Assembly (NCBI GenBank): GCA_900556945.1
Contig: USQP01000018.1
Coordinates: forward strand, 1-9,368
DNA length: 9,368 nt
Direction of reading: 5' to 3'
Source: an uncultured Clostridium sp.
Lineage (GTDB): Bacteria; Bacillota; Clostridia; TANB77; CAG-508
Part shown: positions 6,440 through 9,368 of the stretch, piece by piece
How positions within the stretch are numbered: the stretch's first letter is position 1
Layout of the letters: every line of letters begins with the position of its first letter
The notes under the pieces: model-generated
The model's input: only the letters and a program-made list of their open reading frames with translations
Told to the model about the DNA's origin: nothing
The model's database searches: none
Program-made: the position numbers and the translations under genes

Positions 6440-6464
6440 CATTTTTTTTAAAATGTAATATATA
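6436..6464 (+). promoter_or_regulatory. Sigma-A-type promoter for ftsA
   Basis: A perfect TTGACA (6436-6441) is followed after exactly 17 bases by TATATA (6459-6464). Transcription would begin near 6471, giving a leader of about 35 bases before the ftsA TTG. A run of eight T fills the start of the spacer. This is the best promoter in the window and implies that ftsA, and probably ftsZ, can be transcribed independently of murA-sbp. Confidence 0.8.
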
Positions 6465-6505
6465 TAAACTTAGAAAAATTATACTAAAAAAATGGAGGAA
6501 TTAAC

Positions 6506-7735
6506 TTGGCAATAGGAGATATCATAGTAGGTGTTGACATAGGGACAAGTAAGGTTTGCACAGTTGTCGGAGAAGTTAACAATTTTGGACAAATTGAGAT
6601 TATATGCAATACCTCATATAAATGTAGTGGACTAAAGAAGGGAAAAATAATAAACGAAGATGAAATAATTTTAAGTCTAGCCAAAACAATTAAAGATGCC
6701 GAGGATGAAACGAATTTAAAGATAAATTCAGCATATGTAACAATTCCAGGTAAATACGTGACAATCGTACAAAATAGCATAACAAAAGAAGTAAAAGATA
6801 AATATTCAGGAATATCTGTAAAAGATGTACAAAGTGCTATTATGCAAGTAAAAGATATAGAAATTCCAGAAGGAAAAACGTTAATCGATATTGTACCAGA
6901 TAAAATAACGTTAGAAAATGGAACAGTAGTTACTGATCCAGTAGGAAATTTAAGCTCTAGTTTTACAATAAGTGCACAGGTAATATTAGCAGAAAGAGAA
7001 TATGTAAGGCAATTAAGCAATATTTTTAAAAAAGTAGATTTAGAGATAGATGGAATTGTGCCAATTACATTGGCGGAAAGAAATTTAGTGTTAGATACAA
7101 ATGAATTACATGATAACATTATGCTTTTGGATATTGGCGCAGGAAATACTGACATAGGGGTATTTGAAGGATCATCTTTTTTGTATACGAATTCTATTCC
7201 GTTAGGAGGAGATAGTATCACAAATGATATAGCGCTTGTATTAAATATAGCACAGGAAGAAGCAGATAAATTAAAAAGACAATATGGACTAGCATTAAAA
7301 TCCTTTATAGACAATGATAACGATATCATATTAAATACTTGTAAAGATACAAACAAAAGTAAAATCATTAAAAGTTCTGAGTTGATTGAAATTATTGAGG
7401 CAAGAATAGAAGAGATGTTTTCAATCATCAATAAAGACATAACAAATCATGGCTTAAAACAAAAAATCAATAATGTAGTCTTGACAGGTCAAGGAATTGT
7501 AAATATCAATAAAAGTGATGTGGCAGGAAAAATAAATTTAAATATACCTGTAAAAATTTCAACAGGAAGAGCAATCAGTACAGTAAAACCAGCGTATAGA
7601 ACTAGCTATGCATTAGTTAGATATATAGCAGCAAGACCATTTGCCAAAACAGTATCAAGCAGTATTGATACGCAAAGCAATGAAAGCTTTATAAAAATGG
7701 CACTTGAAAGAATAAAAGAGTTCTTTTATTCATAA
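6506..7735 (+). CDS. ftsA: Cell division protein FtsA (actin-like membrane tether of FtsZ)
   Basis: FtsA is an actin-fold ATPase that anchors FtsZ filaments to the cytoplasmic membrane and recruits later divisome proteins. The 409-residue product shows the phosphate-1 motif VGVDIGTSKVCTVVGEV (from residue 8) and the family-specific 1C/SHS2 subdomain (about 80-162, ending TISAQVILAEREY). The phosphate-2 motif is IMLLDIGAGNTDIGVF (205-220). The adenosine-side motif reads VVLTGQGIVNI, where most family members have two adjacent glycines (GG); here the second is Gln. The C-terminal SFIKMALERIKEFF (394-407) is the amphipathic membrane-targeting helix. TTG 6506 is the start because GGAGG (6494-6498) lies seven bases before it. 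It stands between its own promoter and ftsZ. Confidence 0.97.
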   Translation: MAIGDIIVGVDIGTSKVCTVVGEVNNFGQIEIICNTSYKCSGLKKGKIINEDEIILSLAKTIKDAEDETNLKINSAYVTIPGKYVTIVQNSITKEVKDKYSGISVKDVQSAIMQVKDIEIPEGKTLIDIVPDKITLENGTVVTDPVGNLSSSFTISAQVILAEREYVRQLSNIFKKVDLEIDGIVPITLAERNLVLDTNELHDNIMLLDIGAGNTDIGVFEGSSFLYTNSIPLGGDSITNDIALVLNIAQEEADKLKRQYGLALKSFIDNDNDIILNTCKDTNKSKIIKSSELIEIIEARIEEMFSIINKDITNHGLKQKINNVVLTGQGIVNINKSDVAGKINLNIPVKISTGRAISTVKPAYRTSYALVRYIAARPFAKTVSSSIDTQSNESFIKMALERIKEFFYS

Positions 7736-7753
7736 AAAAGTTATTAATTTTTA

Positions 7754-7787
7754 GTTAGCCGTTCGAAAGTTAGAAGTTACGGATAAC
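7754..7787 (+). other. Inverted repeat 1 in the ftsA-ftsZ gap
   Basis: GTTAGCCGT (7754-7762) and ACGGATAAC (7779-7787) pair at eight of nine positions, with one G/A mismatch, around a 16-base loop. It starts 18 bases after the ftsA stop. No T-run follows, so it is not a standard terminator. Confidence 0.5.
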
Positions 7788-7789
7788 GC

Positions 7790-7812
7790 ATGCAAATAAT
7801 GAATATTTGCAT
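7790..7812 (+). other. Inverted repeat 2 in the ftsA-ftsZ gap
   Basis: ATGCAAATA (7790-7798) and TATTTGCAT (7804-7812) form a perfect 9-bp stem with a five-base ATGAA loop, only two bases after the previous stem. As a DNA palindrome with a short centre it could equally be a regulator binding site. Confidence 0.55.
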
Positions 7813-7841
7813 AAAAGATAAAAAATATATAGGGATCGTAG

Positions 7842-7864
7842 AATGAATAAGCATTCATTTTTGT
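7842..7864 (+). other. Inverted repeat 3 with short T-run in the ftsA-ftsZ gap
   Basis: AATGAAT (7842-7848) and ATTCATT (7853-7859) pair perfectly around AAGC, extendable outward by a G-U and an A-T pair, and the right arm runs into TTT. It could be a weak AT-rich terminator or attenuator before ftsZ. The overlapping TAGAAT (7839-7844) resembles a -10 box, but I see no matching -35. Confidence 0.4.
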
Positions 7865-7868
7865 ATCC

Positions 7869-7900
7869 TGAAACTGCATAACCATAATAAAGCAGTTTCA
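7869..7900 (+). other. Inverted repeat 4 directly before the ftsZ ribosome binding site
   Basis: TGAAACTGC (7869-7877) and GCAGTTTCA (7892-7900) form a perfect 9-bp stem around a 14-base loop of mainly A, C and T. It ends about five bases before the GGGAGG of ftsZ, so in RNA it would sit directly against the ribosome binding site without covering it. Confidence 0.6.
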
Positions 7901-7920
7901 AGAAAGGGAGGAAGAACTAA

Positions 7921-9054
7921 ATGATGGATTACAATAATAACAATAATGAGGATAGCAATATTACAATGATGGATGGAACAGCTACCATTAAAGTTATAGG
8001 AGTAGGAGGAGCTGGAAATAATGCAGTTAATAGAATGATTGATGCTGGGATAAAAGGCGTAGATTTTATTGCTGTTAATACAGATAGACAAGCTCTACAA
8101 ACTTCAAAAGCTAAAACTAAAATACAAATAGGAGAAAAGATAACAAGAGGACTAGGAGCAGGAGCAAATCCTGATATTGGAGCTCAATCAGCAGAAGAAA
8201 GTAAGGCAGAAGTAGCAGAAGTATTAAGAGGAGCAGATATGGTATTCGTTACAGCCGGCATGGGCGGAGGAACAGGTACAGGAGCTGCACCAATAGTTGC
8301 AGGAGCTGCAAAAGAAATGGGAATATTAACAATAGGTGTTGTTACAAAACCATTTACATTTGAAGGTAAAAAAAGGTTATCACAAGCTGAACGTGGAATT
8401 GAGAGCTTAAAAGGAAAAGTAGATACATTAGTAGTAATTCCAAATGACAAATTACTACAAATAATAGATAGAAAAACATCTATTATAGAAGCGTTCAAAA
8501 TGGCTGATGATATATTAAGACAAGGTGTGCAAGGAATATCAGATTTAATTGCTATTCCAGGACTTGTAAACTTAGATTTTGCAGATGTAAAAACAATCAT
8601 GTTAAATCAAGGAATGGCACATATGGGTGTTGGTAAGGCATCTGGTGAAAATAGAGCAGAAGATGCAGCAAAAGAGGCAATCCAGAGTCCATTATTAGAA
8701 ACATCAATTGAGGGAGCAAAAGGAGTTATTATTAATATTACAGGAGGAGAAGACCTAGGATTACACGAAGTAAACACAGCAGCTGAATTAGTTCAACGTA
8801 GCGTTGATCCAGAAGCAAATATTATATTTGGTACAGTAACAGATCCAAATATGACAGATGAAATTCAAATTACAGTAATTGCAACAGGATTTGAAAAAAA
8901 TGAGCCAATATCAAGTATTGGAGTAGATAATATTGTATCAAAAACATGGGAAAAGAAAATAAATTCTATACCAGTAAGTACCGATACAAATTCATCACAA
9001 AATGATTTAGATATACCTTCTTTTTTAAGAAAAAATAAAAATAAGAATATGTAA
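7921..9054 (+). CDS. ftsZ: Cell division protein FtsZ (tubulin-like GTPase)
   Basis: FtsZ polymerises with GTP into the cytokinetic ring at midcell and, in spore formers, at the polar septum. The 377-residue protein has the N-terminal GTPase domain with [16 protein letters not shown] (from residue 25). The tubulin signature GGGTGTG is at 115-121. The T7 loop NLDFADVK (217-224) supplies the residues that complete GTP hydrolysis in the adjacent subunit. A beta-rich C-terminal domain ends near residue 323. A short linker of about 40 residues leads to the conserved tail DIPSFLR (364-370), which binds FtsA and other partners, then a basic KNKNKNM end. All landmarks are intact. Two adjacent ATGs (7921, 7924) follow GGGAGG (7906-7911); I keep the first. 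The gene follows a structured 185-base gap and is closed by two terminators. Confidence 0.99.
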   Translation: MMDYNNNNNEDSNITMMDGTATIKVIGVGGAGNNAVNRMIDAGIKGVDFIAVNTDRQALQTSKAKTKIQIGEKITRGLGAGANPDIGAQSAEESKAEVAEVLRGADMVFVTAGMGGGTGTGAAPIVAGAAKEMGILTIGVVTKPFTFEGKKRLSQAERGIESLKGKVDTLVVIPNDKLLQIIDRKTSIIEAFKMADDILRQGVQGISDLIAIPGLVNLDFADVKTIMLNQGMAHMGVGKASGENRAEDAAKEAIQSPLLETSIEGAKGVIINITGGEDLGLHEVNTAAELVQRSVDPEANIIFGTVTDPNMTDEIQITVIATGFEKNEPISSIGVDNIVSKTWEKKINSIPVSTDTNSSQNDLDIPSFLRKNKNKNM

Positions 9055-9056
9055 TG

Positions 9057-9097
9057 AAAAATGTCGTAATGAGATAAATTCTCATACGGCATTTTTT
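9057..9097 (+). terminator. Terminator immediately after ftsZ
   Basis: A long stem pairs AAAAATG...GAGA (9057-9074) with TCTC...CATTTTT (9080-9096). It has one T-G wobble, one bulged A and a five-base loop, and runs into six T (9092-9097). It begins three bases after the ftsZ stop. This is a convincing Rho-independent terminator. Confidence 0.87.
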
Positions 9098-9147
9098 AAC
9101 ATTTAGTTTCATATTTATTTTTTTAGAAGTTTGCTTGTTGCAATATT

Positions 9148-9187
9148 AAAAAGAAATAATCGAAAACAATCGATTATTTCTTTTTTT
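9148..9187. terminator. Second, bidirectional-looking terminator before spoIIGA
   Basis: A perfect 16-bp stem pairs 9148-9163 (core GAAATAATCGA) with 9170-9185 (core TCGATTATTTC) around an AAACAA loop, ending in seven T (9181-9187). Five A before the stem give it terminator form on the minus strand too. Together with the first terminator it isolates spoIIGA from ftsZ transcription. Confidence 0.88.
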
Positions 9188-9192
9188 CGCCA
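9186..9192 (-). promoter_or_regulatory. Spo0A-box-like site before spoIIGA
   Basis: TTCGCCA reads TGGCGAA on the minus strand, fitting the 0A-box consensus TGNCGAA; the extended site matches 9 of 11 to TTTGTCGAAAA. It is centred about 36 bases before the predicted transcription start. That is where a -35 box should be, and none is present. The Bacillus spoIIG promoter is known to be activated by Spo0A~P bound next to or over a poor -35. The assignment here is by motif and position only. Confidence 0.5.
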
Positions 9193-9212
9193 ATAAGAAA
9201 AGACAACATTTT

Positions 9213-9218
9213 TATAAT
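9213..9218 (+). promoter_or_regulatory. -10 box of the spoIIGA promoter
   Basis: A perfect TATAAT lies 33 bases before the spoIIGA ATG. No TTGACA-like hexamer is found 16-21 bases upstream, so this looks like a sigma-A promoter that depends on an activator, consistent with the neighbouring 0A-like box. Confidence 0.6.
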
Positions 9219-9250
9219 AGAAGTAGTACAATAACTTAGCAGGTGATGAT

Positions 9251-9354
9251 ATGACAATTTATATTGATGTGGTATTAATTGAAAATCTCATTATGAACTA
9301 TATTATTTTATTTACGACAGGACTAATATTAAAATTAAAAATACAATCTATAAG
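9251..9354 (+). CDS. spoIIGA: SpoIIGA, pro-sigma-E processing peptidase (3' truncated by contig end)
   Basis: SpoIIGA is a membrane-embedded aspartic protease made in the mother cell. After polar septation it cleaves pro-sigma-E to active sigma-E. Only about 35 residues are present: MTIYIDVVLIENLIMNYIIL then FTTGLILKLKI, the typical first membrane helix of the family. The catalytic aspartate region lies beyond the end. ATG 9251 follows AGGTGAT (9241-9247). In Clostridia and Bacillus spoIIGA lies downstream of ftsZ and is followed by sigE and sigG, which would be expected just off this contig. The reading frame runs on into the adapter-like bases at 9355, so residues encoded there should be ignored. 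Confidence 0.93.
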
Positions 9355-9368
9355 CTGTCCCTTATACA
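9355..9368 (-). other. Probable Tn5 mosaic-end adapter remnant, inverted
   Basis: CTGTCCCTTATACA differs by one base (9360, C for T) from the first 14 bases of the reverse-complement mosaic end found in Nextera libraries. Given the exact adapter at the left end in the opposite orientation, this is most likely adapter with one error rather than spoIIGA sequence. Confidence 0.85.

Noticed and set aside
6484..7440. 318-codon minus-strand open frame opposite ftsA
   Set aside because: It is antisense to clear FtsA motifs, has no ribosome binding site that I can see, and shows the Ser/Ile/Phe-rich composition typical of antisense reading of AT-rich genes.
7761..7769. GTTCGAAAG as a Spo0A box before ftsZ
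   Set aside because: It matches the TGNCGAA core at only about five of seven positions and has no associated promoter.
7807..7833. Sigma-A or sigma-H promoter before ftsZ
   Set aside because: TTGCAT is a poor -35, and the spacings to TATATA or TATAGG are too short; a GTAGAAT resembling a sigma-H -10 has no -35 at the required distance.
36..9354. CRISPR array, prophage, insertion sequence or defence system
   Set aside because: No regularly spaced long repeats, transposase, integrase, nuclease or toxin-antitoxin signature was found; the 11-bp array at 6387-6430 has no spacers.

Overview
The window is an AT-rich contig with every supported gene on the + strand. It carries the late part of a division and cell-wall (dcw) cluster from a spore-forming member of the Bacillota, most likely class Clostridia. 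Evidence for this is the order murA - ftsQ/divIB - DUF881 - DUF881 - sbp (DUF1290) - ftsA - ftsZ - spoIIGA, low GC content, strong GGAGG-type ribosome binding sites, and TTG starts on ftsQ and ftsA. SpoIIGA is specific to endospore formers. I cannot name the genus.

Layout. Bases 3-35 are a Nextera/Tn5 tagmentation adapter, and bases 9355-9368 look like the inverted mosaic end with one mismatch. The biological sequence is therefore about 36-9354. First comes the tail of an unidentified reading frame (38-127). A two-gene unit of unknown function follows (138-1520, a 460-aa protein with a CxCC motif; 1517-1918, a coiled-coil protein), closed by a hairpin. Next is the division operon: murA (2045-3296, interrupted by a one-base frameshift at about 2576), ftsQ/divIB, two DUF881 membrane proteins (ylxW/ylxX-like) and sbp. 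A 197-base gap carries a hairpin, four 11-bp tandem repeats and a strong sigma-A-type promoter for ftsA. A 185-base gap with four successive inverted repeats precedes ftsZ. Two terminators follow ftsZ. Last is the start of spoIIGA behind a TATAAT box and a Spo0A-box-like site.

How the genes fit together. MurA makes the first committed peptidoglycan precursor. FtsQ/DivIB is a bitopic divisome protein. FtsA tethers FtsZ polymers to the membrane, and FtsZ forms the ring. The DUF881 and Sbp proteins are conserved companions with poorly known roles. SpoIIGA activates pro-sigma-E in the mother cell after the asymmetric septum forms, so its position links division to sporulation.

Most of the window is an ordinary clostridial division cluster. 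The parts worth a second look are the murA frameshift, the phased repeats before ftsA, the structured ftsZ leader, the compact terminator/0A-box/promoter region before spoIIGA, and the two unknown genes at the left end. I saw no CRISPR array, tRNA, rRNA, insertion sequence or phage gene, and no convincing minus-strand gene.
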